Below are positions 12,101 through 21,900 of a stretch of 64,000 nt of DNA, piece by piece. The DNA is from Pyrenophora tritici-repentis. Taxonomy: Eukaryota; Ascomycota; Dothideomycetes; Pleosporales; Pleosporaceae. The notes beneath the pieces were generated by a model. It was not told the DNA's origin. It saw only the letters and a program-made list of their open reading frames with translations, and did not search any database. A program made the translations under genes and the position numbers. The stretch's first letter is position 1. The number at the start of each line of letters is the position of its first letter. The stretch lies in the NCBI RefSeq assembly GCF_003171515.1, contig NC_089397.1, positions 1,364,001 through 1,428,000 on the forward strand, in the 5' to 3' direction.

Positions 12101-12934
12101 GTCGATTACGTCCGCTGGGGCGCTATTGCTAATTGGCTGTACGCCTACTGTGTAGAGTTGAACTAGCCCGGCAAACCTATCTATGTTTCTCTCGTGGACC
12201 CGGTAGTGATGCTGTTCTAGCACCGCTCTCCCTCGGCTTGGAAGGACAGTCACTAGGGTGAAATGGTCTGACCCTGTATACATATCTTCGCGGACTGTCG
12301 TTCTAGCGAAGGGTATATTTGAGAAGGATACGTCTAGCACGTGTCCCGCCCGATGTGTTGGGTTACCTGCCTCGCCGATGTAGGGTATGTCGTTCTGAGT
12401 GGCCCAGCGGGCGATCTCTGCCCCCCTATTGGCCGACGTGGAGCCGGGCTCAAAAAGTTCATGGCGGGCGTTTAAGTCACCCCCTACAAGGCAGTTACGG
12501 GGTGGCGTTAAAGCTGTGAGGTATTGAAATGTCGAGTCATTCTGTGGCTGCCTATAAACATTCAATATGCGGTAGCCGTTGGCCTCGATCCATAGCACAT
12601 CCCGGCTGATGCGTGGGTGTATAAGAGTAGCCCTTATATTTGGGCTCTTACGGGTATAGGTGAGCACCCGTGGTCGGTCAGTTCCCCACGTTGTGGGGTT
12701 GTTCCAGCTTATCACTGGCGATATCATATGGAATCCTGGGTGTGTAGAGGTCCGGGTTCCAGTGAGAGTAAAGGGTTCTTGGATGCATACTATGTCTATG
12801 TCTGCTTCCCATGCACGTTCTAAGGCTGTAATGTGGCAAGGCGAGCTTCTGGCCACATTCACCCAGCATACCTGCATTTGTCTGTGTCGGTGTGGCGTGG
12901 TTTCGCCGGGTGAATTTGCGGGTTGTGCCCTCAT
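9128..12934 (-). CDS. LINE ORF2: endonuclease, reverse transcriptase, RNase H
   Basis: A 1,268-residue polyprotein. Residues about 1-235 form an endonuclease/exonuclease/phosphatase domain (CIQEPF, GGDLNARH, GSDHFTLV). The reverse transcriptase follows, with GTPQGSPLSPVLYTLYLAEL and the catalytic YADD at about 667-670. An RNase H domain starts near residue 978 (VFSDGSEQ, then DAEAIG, CIDSTS, and APGHMKIVGNELAD). The C-terminus has a Cys/His knuckle (CLCGRPKTPEHLVFC). All catalytic motifs are present and no stop interrupts the frame, so this protein may be functional. Its ATG overlaps the ORF1 stop as TAATG (12936-12932). Confidence 0.95.
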   Translation of the reverse strand: MRAQPANSPGETTPHRHRQMQVCWVNVARSSPCHITALERAWEADIDIVCIQEPFTLTGTRTSTHPGFHMISPVISWNNPTTWGTDRPRVLTYTRKSPNIRATLIHPRISRDVLWIEANGYRILNVYRQPQNDSTFQYLTALTPPRNCLVGGDLNARHELFEPGSTSANRGAEIARWATQNDIPYIGEAGNPTHRAGHVLDVSFSNIPFARTTVREDMYTGSDHFTLVTVLPSRGRAVLEQHHYRVHERNIDRFAGLVQLYTVGVQPISNSAPADVIDASIARITQAIGDAMHAAGTPNREKGHSAPWWTEDCRVAYKRHIQEKSDYGQSPSEATRAFLATVRKAKRTYWQQRIDGCNNDKDLYKLVGWHKLSFDQRDTPLVIEGRTITAPLEKAEALREAILDRFSAEDDLLEPPPLDNDPQTTPLPWDTYISMEETERYVIGVSSTSPGPDQVTVRLLKACWEHIRHLVLGIYRACMEQGHYPAAWKTVEVAMIPKVGKKDKSSPRSMRPIALSSCLGKGLERIIARRIAHTAMAFDILSPQHGGALPKRSAMNLATAFTHDVEMAWSRHEHVSMLTLDVQGAFDALLKNRLLHRMRQQGWPPLLRKFIQNFLSERRVRVRLGNVTTPVHRVACGTPQGSPLSPVLYTLYLAELLNQDRKLRFGYADDINLYRVSHSLDENVALLAEDLKSINEWGAANKITFAPEKRELIHLTRQKGLHAPPIQLEDQTIHPIAPAQGGSQTALRWLGVWFDRRLTFKKHVAERAAQARKVANHLRSLANTAHGPPAGSLRKAAITCILPILLYGAETWYEGRTKNPRIARVSRKPTVSTRVGWHLTTIDQALVAATKAILPAWRTTPNAVLLREAAMPSAQVALEEAKLRFAVHLRTIDDKHPLTNRTTLPLVIRGRAAGNRRIPRSKVQRVAQLLPATPRNVLASPHFSYGSRQDPTQGQGKDIAAQNFTIWWESLGQETITVFSDGSEQQINGTRVVTYGYAIYQGQAAVATGQGSLNALSHVFDAEAIGACRGLKHALQLSLPSQREIVLCIDSTSVIWGIRGAAPASSQWAFLQIHGAMEAYSVKTRWAPGHMKIVGNELADQLADNEAKDPHQPYGMAASPTRSGIRTVGRRLLEHTRDTWWKDKSSRLSAWYTQWQLPYDTRRTPAALWLPRRILAKVLMIRSTHGDFEWYHRKFNHEDTSKCLCGRPKTPEHLVFCKRATTHFKKWPLRPIVPPRTRQEGLAYLAQLIDQPQEFETFVKVTNSFYDE

Positions 12935-14601
12935 TACGCACTAGATCCGAGGCTCATTTCAGTGTCAGCGTGCTCAGACGATGACGTATTAGGGTCTTGG
13001 TCAGCGGTGCTAGGCTGCACGCTTCTAGCAGACATTCGCGCTAGGTTGAGGTCTTGCGTAGTTGCAGCTGTTCTCTTAGACCTCCTAGTCCCTAGGGTGG
13101 TTGCGGGCTCTCTAACAGTGGCTGTGTTTAGGTTGTTTACGTCTTGTCGGCTTCTTTTACTTGCGTCCGTAGGTGTTCCCACAGGCTCAGTAGTATTAGC
13201 TATGTCGCCGTCCGTGATTTCAATGGAGGTTTCGACCGTGCTGCCTGTCTGTCTTCCTCTAGCTGGCTGCATTGCCTCAGAAGCACGGTCACCCGCCTCC
13301 CTAATGACTTTTAGTTCCCCCTTTGTGGGTTGGATGAGTCGGCCGTTCGCCCTCGTTGGGGCTGCTGGGCACTTGTCGTGGGTTGCTGGAAATGGGCCGT
13401 GGCAGTTGGCGCACTTTGGTGTGTCTTTGCATTGTTCTCCGTGTGGTCCCTGGTGAGTTGCCGTTGTTTTGCTGCATGTCGTGCAGCGGGCTGGCCTTGT
13501 GCAGCGGCTGGTTTTGCAGTACCCTAGGCAGCCTGGGTCGTGCAGCATTGCAGGTGAGTTCTTCTTTATCTCGTGCGCGTAGTCGCCCGTCCCAAATAGG
13601 CGAAACGATCGTACGGGTCTGGTGAAAGATATAATCCAGGTTGTCCTTCCCTCCGTGGGTCCATGTCTGGAGGGCCGGCAGCTCGCCGGTTCGATCCCTG
13701 TCTGGGACAGAGCTTCGCTGACTATATCGTCTATTGTGGTGGGTATACTTTCCCCTGTGATAGTGCGGTATGAGCTTTCTACGCCCTGGACTGCATAGTT
13801 CACCCATCGTTCAGGTAGTCTTGCGCTCTCGCCCTCTACCGCTCGGATCATGAGTTCGCGATTCTCCTGCCCCATAAGCAGGGCCTTGATTTTGTCGTTG
13901 CGGGGCGTAATCGCCCAGCCAGTCTTGATATGTTTTGCCGTAGGTATGTCGGAGGGGTAATTTCCTTAATCGCCTTTACAATAGCCATGCGGGCCGCAAA
14001 TGGTGATGCCCGTTGGAGCCGAGCCTCCGCTCCAACCGCTATAAGGATACGGTTGTCAGTGTTTAGAGGTCGCCTAGGAGTTTGAGCTAGCTGCTTTGGG
14101 GCAGCCGTGGCCGCTTTCGTCGTAGCGGCCCCCCTTGCTGGGGGGTTGGATTTTTCAGGGTCCTAGCTACGTCCGCCCAGGAGCGGTGCGTAGTGTCAGA
14201 GTCGCTCCCTGAGTTTGGGGGCGTGATTAGGGGCGTGATTAGGGAGGTGTTAATAGCCCTTAGCACCTTCTGTTGAAGGTCCTTAGCCACACGGGCTCCG
14301 TCTGGGTCGGTGTACTTCCCAAGGCATCTGTCGACAGCTGTCGCTAGATCCGTTATGATGGAGTGGTGGAGGTTTGTAGCTTTTTGGGCTGCCTGAATCC
14401 GCTGGCGGACCGCTTCAGAGACAGCTTGATTGTAGGAGGTGGGCGCAGTGCTACCGATAGAAGGTTCAGCACGAGTATGTGCTCGCTGCCTCCTCTTGTT
14501 GCCGCGCAGGTCAGTATTAATAGGGCTCTCAGGCTCCTCTGATCGTGTATGGGGGGTTGGGCACTCCGTGGCGCCCTCTCTGGAGTTTCTACATTAGCCA
14601 T
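12934..14601 (-). pseudogene. LINE ORF1 (gag-like, zinc knuckle), frameshifted
   Basis: The 3' part (12934-13875 and in-frame sequence back to about 13960) encodes an RNA-binding gag-like protein with Cys/His clusters CTTCSKTTATHQGPHGEQC and CANCHGPFPATHDKC. Upstream coding continues in other frames toward an ATG at 14601. Three frame changes are needed, near 14585, in the G/C run around 14130, and near 13960 (after AIVKAIKEI). These may be decay or sequence errors in homopolymers. ORF1 ends one base into the ORF2 start codon. Confidence 0.75.
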
Positions 14602-14713
14602 TCTAACCACCTCCGCGAGAGCAGAAAGCGGTTATTTAGCTGAGGTAGTTACAGGCCGCCGTGCCGTTAAAATGATGTAAAAATCGTATAATTTTATAAG
14701 GGTCCCAAATTCC

Positions 14714-16549
14714 TTAAAAGTTGGTGTTCGGTGATGTGAGCTTTGATGGAGGAGCTGGAGGCTCTTCTTGAACTTGAGCACCAGCGCGAGCAGCCTCAAC
14801 GCGTTTTTGACGCTTGTTGTTCGATGAGGTAGCTGCTGAAGCTCTCCTCTTTCCCTTTTGGGGTAGTTGTATAGCTTTAGCAGCGTCTCTCTCCTCCTTC
14901 TGGCGCGCGCGTTCAGCTGCTTTCTCAGCTCGCTCAAGCTCCCTCATCTCCTTGAGTCTCTGCCTCTCCACACGCCTCTCCTCGAGCTCATCTTGACGCT
15001 GCAGTCGAGCCTCCTCGCGCTGCTTCTTGGACCGTGCTTTTTGGAGTTTCTCCTCCGTCTCATCTCGCTCCCGTACTGCTTCTCTAGCTCGAGCCTCACG
15101 CAGCTTGCGAGGAGACCAGAAGACAGAGCCACCGTGATACTCCTGGCGCTGTTGAAGGTCAAGAGCTTTGCCCTTCTTCCTGTGCTTCTTTTTATGTTGA
15201 AGAGCCTCCTTTAAGCCCTCGTTCTCATGCTTTAAAAGCTCATACTGCACAGAGAGATGGTGAACGCTTGAGCGCAGCTTTCTTGCCTCATACTGATGGC
15301 TATCATTAACAGCAGCTCGTACTAGCCGATCGAGCTTTCTCCAGTCATGATCAGAGAGCCCTGACGATGAGCTTCTCTCAGCTTCTGGCGTGCTAGCAAA
15401 TCTACGAAGGATAACGTTGGCATCCATCGGCCAGATCCCAGTGGCTTCGAAGGCCTTCAATATGAGGCTCTCTGTGAAGGAGGATATCCAGGCGCTCCAG
15501 AAGAGCGGGAAGAAGTCCCCTTTCTTGATTGGAATAAGGCCTTGAGCCTTATGGAGATGGTTAGTGAGCTCGTTAGAGTAGGCTTGAGAGAGTGGCTTGA
15601 ACAGCACTACATCTAGCGGCTGGAGCGTATGGGTCGAATGGGGAGGAAGGATCATGAGGAGGATCCTATGGCGATCGCAGTACTTAATAAACTCCATCGT
15701 GAGGTGAGATCCATGGCCATCAAGGATGAGCAATCTCCATCTACCTGATCGTTGCTTTGTAGAGCGATCAAACACCTGCTCCAGCCAAGCTAGGCCTACG
15801 TTATCATTTGACCAGCCTGTTGGAGATGATGAGACAAAGACCTCATGTTCTCCTGCCTTGATATCTTCTACCCAACTCGATCGTATAGCTCCATTTTTAG
15901 CTGCGTAGATAAGGGCTGGAGGCAGCGAGCTCCCATCAGCGCAGCAGCAGGCCAGGACTGTCAGAAACTCGCGTGATCCATCCTGGAGAGATGCTCGAAC
16001 CTCCTTCTTCTCCCATTGACGCCTGCTGAATATCCTCTTACTTCTGCCTATCAAGCCAATTAAGAAGCCCTTCTCATCCATATTGTATATATCTCGAGCC
16101 TCTAGGTGATATTCGGTGATCTTTCGATGCAGCAGCTCGAAGTAGAGTCTATACTTTGACTCAGAATCAGCCAGGTGGCGCGTACGATCCATGGCGCTGG
16201 TCCACTTTGAGATGAGATGGATCTCGTGTCGGTTGATGAAGCGAGTAACCCAGCTCTCGCTGAGCTGCTGATGGGCTACTTCTGATGAGAAATTCCTGAT
16301 CATCTCTCGTGTAGGAGGAATGCCTCGCTTTGTGAGCTTTTCGATATATCTCACAAGCTCTAGCTCTTGTTGTGGGTTGAGTTTCTGCTGGTTGAAGTTC
16401 TTGTCTCTTTCTGAGCTTGTCTGGCCCTGGTGCCTTCGGGTCAACGTAGATCTCACAACACCATGCTTAGCAGCAATTTTAGTATACGAGAACTGTTCTC
16501 CTGGCTCTAGATTTTCAATATCTTCAATCGCAGCTTGAATTGGGTCCAT
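14714..16549 (-). CDS. Fot1/Pogo transposase (CENP-B-type HTH, DDE_1)
   Basis: A 611-residue transposase. Residues about 5-45 are a psq-type helix-turn-helix, and about 57-112 a CENP-B/Tc5-type helix-turn-helix. The DDE_1 catalytic domain has candidate acidic residues Asp158 (YNMDEKG), Asp277 (LILDGHGSH) and Asp313 (QPLDVVLFKPL), a D-D35-D spacing. From about residue 440 the protein is a long charged, probably coiled-coil, Lys/Arg/Glu-rich tail. The LINE entered after codon 606: the last five codons (PNTNF) and the stop come from LINE sequence. Across the insertion the original frame continues 12 codons to its own stop (TAG) at plus position about 8650. The catalytic core is intact. Confidence 0.93.
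   Translation of the reverse strand: MDPIQAAIEDIENLEPGEQFSYTKIAAKHGVVRSTLTRRHQGQTSSERDKNFNQQKLNPQQELELVRYIEKLTKRGIPPTREMIRNFSSEVAHQQLSESWVTRFINRHEIHLISKWTSAMDRTRHLADSESKYRLYFELLHRKITEYHLEARDIYNMDEKGFLIGLIGRSKRIFSRRQWEKKEVRASLQDGSREFLTVLACCCADGSSLPPALIYAAKNGAIRSSWVEDIKAGEHEVFVSSSPTGWSNDNVGLAWLEQVFDRSTKQRSGRWRLLILDGHGSHLTMEFIKYCDRHRILLMILPPHSTHTLQPLDVVLFKPLSQAYSNELTNHLHKAQGLIPIKKGDFFPLFWSAWISSFTESLILKAFEATGIWPMDANVILRRFASTPEAERSSSSGLSDHDWRKLDRLVRAAVNDSHQYEARKLRSSVHHLSVQYELLKHENEGLKEALQHKKKHRKKGKALDLQQRQEYHGGSVFWSPRKLREARAREAVRERDETEEKLQKARSKKQREEARLQRQDELEERRVERQRLKEMRELERAEKAAERARQKEERDAAKAIQLPQKGKRRASAATSSNNKRQKRVEAARAGAQVQEEPPAPPSKLTSPNTNF
14731..14748. repeat. LINE target-site duplication, copy 2
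   Basis: Second copy of GTGATGTGAGCTTTGATG, identical to 8687-8704, marking the 5' end of the LINE. It lies inside the transposase coding region. Confidence 0.9.
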
Positions 16550-16596
16550 ATTGGTGGAGTTAACGTGTGTTGAAGGTGAAGGGGTTTGACGTGTTT

Positions 16597-16647
16597 TGGT
16601 GTTCCCCGCGCATCACGCGAATCCGCGCATCACGCGCACGGACACGT
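16597..16647 (-). repeat. Right terminal inverted repeat
   Basis: Perfect reverse complement of 8497-8547, followed by the TA target duplication at 16648-16649. Confidence 0.95.
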
Positions 16648-16809
16648 TAAGTGTCCCCACTAAACTATCAAACTCGGATTTCCTTCCGAGTTTTCCTACC
16701 CAAGTAGCAACGCGATTGCCAATATCACACCAAAATACCAGCTGCGCCTCTTCTTGTCTAAGATCTTTCCGATCCGTGGTAAGAATCACCGCAGCTCATA
16801 TCGTCCTCC

Positions 16810-18771
16810 ATGCTTTTTGACGTTGCTCTGCGGCGTTTATCACGAGGGTCCTGCGTCTATCCTAGGGCTCGAAAACATGTAAAATTTTACAATCTACAGC
16901 GCCATGCTTTGGTCAATCATAGCAACAGAATGTTCTCGTATTGCGCGACTCTGAATGATGCTTTGACTCTGGATACCGATGAGACACCAGATTTTGCTAC
17001 GCCCACTGCAGAACCATCTGACACAGCAACATCGACGGCGAAGCAAAAGCATGCGAGAAATTACCCAAAGTATCTGGAGCTTGACAGCTCTGAGACCCAG
17101 GCGCGTATGAGCGCACTGCCCAAATATCTCAGAAACGCAGTTCTGAACAACGGTATTGAAATGAGGAGTTTCAACTGGAGAAGTAGCCTCGATAGTTTGA
17201 GTTCTAGTTCTGAGAAAGTGAAGGCTGCCACAAGCCTGATGTGGTTCATACGAAAACGAACTGCAAACAGGATGCGGAAACCGGTTGAGCCTGGATTACC
17301 GAACCGAACATGCATGCCTATGAAACGACTCAACATCCTCCTCAATACAGAGAAAGACATAGGGGCGTATATCGAGAGACATACCGTCGGTCGGAAGTCT
17401 GCGAAACAAATGGCGAAAACTCGAACAGTAATACAGCTACCAGAGACGGTAGAACATGGACTTGTGAGCGAAGAATTTCTTGAGGCTGGCTGGCTTGAGC
17501 GTACGGTCAAAGACTTGGAGCCTGGTCAACAAAGAGAAGTTATCAAGTCGACAATAAATATCCTTACCGACGGAGTACGGTCGAGCATTGAAACAGTCGG
17601 TTTGAACGCTCAACGTCAAAGGTTTCTTGCAATTATCGCCGAGGCCAAATCACTTTACAAAGAGCTCAATCCGGATGCTGCGGAGCTGACCACGGAATTT
17701 GATATCACACGTAGACGCAGCCGCAACCCATTCACCTGGAAGCTACATGGTTCTTTGGAGGGAGAACGTCAAGCGACCTTGAAATGGCAGTATGCAGAAC
17801 AAGCAAGATTGAATCGATTATCCAAAAAGTTAGACTCTACGACAGACCTTGCTCCAGAGTTGATAAGGAGCTTGCAGGAGATGTATAACACAACTGGTAT
17901 GAAGCTGAGAGCTGTTAAAATATACTTGGAGAAACTGGAGCTGGAAAATGCGCCTGTTGAATCAGAATCTCTCAAACTCGCCACGAAGCACCTTACCATA
18001 CCATACCGAGCGCAACATCACATGCTCAAGGACGTCTTGAGTCGCTTCAAGGTTGGCTTGTTTGAATTTGGCCAACGATTCTTTCCCAAAATCATGCAGC
18101 GGGAAGGCTGGTACGAGCCCGAGGGCCTTTCTATTACGGAGTTCGGGGATATCTTAGACCAGCACCGCAACATGCATGATTTCTACAAAATCTGCAGCAA
18201 GCAATGGGACTCCCTCCGTCGCATTCGCAATTCATCCGTACATGATATCCCTCAGATGAGCGTCGCGCGTCTCGAAGAGCTGCTGGATGACTGCAAAGAT
18301 CTTGCATACTTCATGGAATGCCCCGGTATCGACGTCTTGGTCGACAGGTATAACCTCCTGCTGAACAACTACAAGGACGATTACATGGGATTTCTCACCT
18401 CTCACGAACAGAAACTCCGGGATCAACTGGAGAAGATAGACGAAGAGCGTGATGCTGCACTCAGTGATCTGGATACGCTGGAGTGCAAAGACTTTGAGGA
18501 AATAAATGAGAAGCTGAGAGAGGACTTTCACGAGAAGAGACACATACTCATGTTGAAATTTCAACGCACAGACCGCGATAGAAAGCCCCTTTTCACACGC
18601 GATCTTGTGAGATACTCCGTCTTGAGCCATATTCGCCATTGTTTGGATTCAGAAGACTCCGCTTGGGCTGCAGAGGCGACAGGAGCTTTGGCCAAAGAGT
18701 ATGCAGGACGTGGGTACTTGTCGCAAAAACCACTCGAACGGGAGGCGGAAACGGACTCTCAAGATGGATGA
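16810..18771 (+). CDS. Hypothetical protein, 653 aa, charged and helical
   Basis: I do not recognise this protein. It is a single open frame. The first 50 residues are basic with few acids (RRLSRGSCVYPRARKHVKF) and could be a mitochondrial presequence, though an internal ATG at 16930 (MFSYCATLND) is also possible. The rest is rich in charged residues; a segment near residues 535-585 (EQKLRDQLEKIDEERDAALS and onward) is a likely coiled coil. It ends convergent to the zinc-finger regulator, 173 bases away. The transposon end lies 162 bases upstream of the ATG, so its promoter may have been displaced or altered. Confidence 0.6.
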   Translation: MLFDVALRRLSRGSCVYPRARKHVKFYNLQRHALVNHSNRMFSYCATLNDALTLDTDETPDFATPTAEPSDTATSTAKQKHARNYPKYLELDSSETQARMSALPKYLRNAVLNNGIEMRSFNWRSSLDSLSSSSEKVKAATSLMWFIRKRTANRMRKPVEPGLPNRTCMPMKRLNILLNTEKDIGAYIERHTVGRKSAKQMAKTRTVIQLPETVEHGLVSEEFLEAGWLERTVKDLEPGQQREVIKSTINILTDGVRSSIETVGLNAQRQRFLAIIAEAKSLYKELNPDAAELTTEFDITRRRSRNPFTWKLHGSLEGERQATLKWQYAEQARLNRLSKKLDSTTDLAPELIRSLQEMYNTTGMKLRAVKIYLEKLELENAPVESESLKLATKHLTIPYRAQHHMLKDVLSRFKVGLFEFGQRFFPKIMQREGWYEPEGLSITEFGDILDQHRNMHDFYKICSKQWDSLRRIRNSSVHDIPQMSVARLEELLDDCKDLAYFMECPGIDVLVDRYNLLLNNYKDDYMGFLTSHEQKLRDQLEKIDEERDAALSDLDTLECKDFEEINEKLREDFHEKRHILMLKFQRTDRDRKPLFTRDLVRYSVLSHIRHCLDSEDSAWAAEATGALAKEYAGRGYLSQKPLEREAETDSQDG

Positions 18772-18944
18772 AGGTATACCTTAAGATTGGCAAGGGAGGA
18801 GATACAATCTTGTGTGAACACCAAGGCATTTCCCGACAGCGATTGTGGAAGCTGGAGATGTATTAAACATGTTCATAATCATTGGTATCTATTGCCACCC
18901 AAACAACGTCATCAATCATATCTCCAAAAAATCAACCCGGTCTA

Positions 18945-21900
18945 TCACGGTCCACCAAATCCTGCCCCCGCACCGGCGCCACCGCCGACTAATCGCCACT
19001 GCACTAATCCCCTAAGCACCATCATCCCATCATGCACAACCGCCCATCTCACCTTACTCAAACACCTACTCACTACCGCCGCCAACCCATTCGTCCCCCT
19101 CTTCCCCACGCCCCCCGAAAAAACGCTCTTGGCCCCTTGCTCCAGCAAACCCATCGGTTCACTCTTGAGAATGCCCTCCAACAGCGTCTTCATCTCTGTA
19201 CTCGGATCCCAAACCATCTCATCCTCCTCCCCATCGTCGCCGTCCAAATGGCTGAGATGACTGGGCAAAGCGTCCGGCGCGGGCGGAGGAACCGGCCGCG
19301 CATACCACACCCCCCACACCACCAGCGTGCCTAGATACACAGTCCAAGCATGATGCCACAATCTCGCACTCCCGATATCACTAGCGCTGAGCTCGCCATC
19401 TAGAACATCCACGCCCTCGCTTACAATAGAAGACGCGTGCCACACTGCCTTACCCGCCTCCTTACCGTTCTCCAACACCCACTTCTTAACTACACGCTGC
19501 GAGCGTGCATAGTCGTGCCGCGCTACTGGGCGACCCAGGATATGTCTCGCGCCCGCGTAAATCTGCAGGTCGATAAATGGGGTGTGGAGTAAGATGTGTG
19601 CGGCGTGGTAGAGGGCCAGAGTAGCCGTGCGATGGATTTGGAATTCTTTTGCGAGAAAGTGGGACGGTGAGGGTAGTGCGGATAGGTACGTGGTGCAGAA
19701 AGCGGTGTAATCTGCGTGCCAGGATGTATACGAACTCGCGAGGCGAACTTGCCAGTTTCCCAGCGGGTTGCTGGATTCCAGTACGCCGAGGGAGGTTTGG
19801 TCGCGGCGTTGCATGTCCCAGGCTACAGACATGAGACCGTGGAGGAGTAGAGCGCGGGATAGGGCGTTAAGGTTCTTGGGGATCTTGGCTGCTGCGTCGG
19901 GGTGTAGGTACATCTTCAAACACGACAGAAAGAGCGGTGTTGTAGGTTGTTTCTGGCGTGCTTGGTGCCAGGATTCCGCGGAGTCTGCTTCCCAGACGGC
20001 TTGGTCGCAGGGCATGTTTGAGCGCAGTTCAAAGGCCGACATGCAGAGAGATTGACAGAAGAGCACGGCGTGCTGCGTGTCCCACATGAAGCACAGAAAA
20101 GCCAGTCTGTTTAGAGATGATTACGATTTGTTCTCAGGCAGGTGAAGACGTAGTGAAATCCCGTTGTTCCGGTCGTAGAGCGAGAAAGAGAGAGGAGGGT
20201 TTCAGTTGTTGAAGACGTACCTCTTTTTTTCCTCAGCCTCGCACCAGGTTCGCCAGTCGTCTTCAAGATCATCTGTGGATTCGTCCGGGGTGGGTGGTCG
20301 GATGCTTTGGCAGTCGCTGCGGCGGATGAGGTTAATGAGGAGTCCATGAAAGAGATGCGACATATCGTGTTGCTTTTGGCCGGCACGGCTTTTGCCGAAG
20401 CACTCGACAAGGAGGATAGTTTGGAGGACCCAGAGATCAGGCTTGGCAGAGAAGCCGGCGTTGGCAAATATTTGGGGACGGAGGACGTCATGTATACACA
20501 CCTGCATTGTTTCGTTAGCTTTGATTTCATGAGTGAGAGGGTATTTGTTGCTTACGGCAAGCTGATGTGCGTCTTTCTCTCCGTATGTAGCTCCAAGTAG
20601 AAGCACGGACGCGAGAAGTAGGGTATCAACCTCCGAGGGGTCGAATGTTGACATGTGGATAAGCGGGTATGTGGTATTGAAGCGTGTGAAGAAGAGATCG
20701 CAGTATGTCTGCAAACACGACAATGAGAGGAGTGGGTGATCTCGCATGACTATACTCCCATCAGGCATGGTGGGTTGTATGATATCGACGAGATCAAGCA
20801 ACTGCTGGCGGGCTAGTTCATCGATGACTGGTAAGCTCCTCGATGGCCGAAGCATGGACATTGGGCGCTCGATGTCGGGCACAGAACTAGCGGCATCCAC
20901 CGAAATAGTCTTAGGAGAGACCGCTGATGTGTTTTGAGTTTGTTGTTGTGGCTGGGAGATGATATTTGGATTATCGCCGTGTTCGTATAGCGGAGGGGTG
21001 ATCACTGGTGGTGAAGACAAGTGGCCTTGTAGAGATTCAGATATCTGAGACTGTAGCGGTTCATAGCGATTGAGTGTCTCTGATGGCTTTTCAAAGCTTG
21101 TATGGTCTAAATTCAAGTCGAAAGACTGACCAGGCTGCGGTAATGGCGAGGGGTTGTTCGGGAAAGCAATCGTGGGGAATGGATCTTGCATGTTTAGCTG
21201 CTGAGAGTGGTCGGTTTTCGCCCAATCCATTTCAAACAACCAGCTGTAGTTGCTTATAGTCGTGAACGGGGCGTTGAAAGAACTCGCTGTATCCGGGTTG
21301 AATATGTCTTCAAAGGATGCATCGTCAAAGGCGGTAGAGGCAAATGGATCAGGCTGAGGCTGTGTGATATCCGCAGACCAGAATCGTTGGTCTATCGGCG
21401 AGAAATTATCTTGAGCTGATAATGTCTTTGGGTCCAAGCCAGCAGGTTGGTAGTTGATCCCTATGCCGGAGTCGTGATCTTCCACGGATTGAGAAAGTGA
21501 AGGGTTATGCGATGTTGGTGGTGATATTGGAAGGCCTTGTTCGTGGGTATTGAAGTATGCAAATTCCGGTAAAGACTGCAACCTACCTTCGCTATGTGGC
21601 GATGAGGCGGACTGAGAATTTGACGCGTTGATCGATAGTGCAGGTTTCTTTGTTACTATTCTGCCTTCTGCATCCTTCCACATGCGTTTACGAGTATTCA
21701 AGACTCCACGGCCTTCAGCGCCAGCTTCTTCGTCTTTCTGACGATGGCGGCTCATATGGCGATCTATACATGCTTGTCAGCGCAAGTCGCCTTCAAATGA
21801 TGACAGTATGAAGTTCTGTAAATAATGCCATGCATCGTGGCATGTAGTCGGACCGCGAAATGGGAATAACTCGAATGCTTGGCATGGCGGCTCATTCTAA

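Larger units (their letters stand above)
8705..14730 (-). mobile_element. Non-LTR retrotransposon (LINE, Tad1-like)
   Basis: A 6.0-kb element on the minus strand with an ORF1 carrying zinc knuckles and an ORF2 with endonuclease, reverse transcriptase and RNase H. It is flanked by an 18-bp target duplication. Its 3' end (plus position 8705) is a tandem hexamer tail, seen on the plus strand as TTGATG units at 8705-8720, instead of a poly(A). ORF2 is uninterrupted; ORF1 needs frameshifts. Tad1-clade placement rests on domain order and fungal host, not on a tree. Confidence 0.9.
8497..16647 (-). mobile_element. Fot1/Pogo-type DNA transposon containing a nested LINE
   Basis: The element is bounded by identical 51-bp inverted repeats (8497-8547 and 16597-16647), each flanked by TA (8495-8496 and 16648-16649), the Tc1/mariner-superfamily target. 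It encodes a Pogo/Fot1 transposase on the minus strand. Total span is 8,151 bp, of which 6,026 bp plus one 18-bp target duplication belong to an inserted LINE; the element without the LINE would be about 2.1 kb, a normal size for a fungal Fot1 element. Confidence 0.93.

Noticed and set aside
12923..13456. 177-codon plus frame
   Set aside because: Antisense of LINE ORF1; hydrophobic composition arises from the opposite strand.
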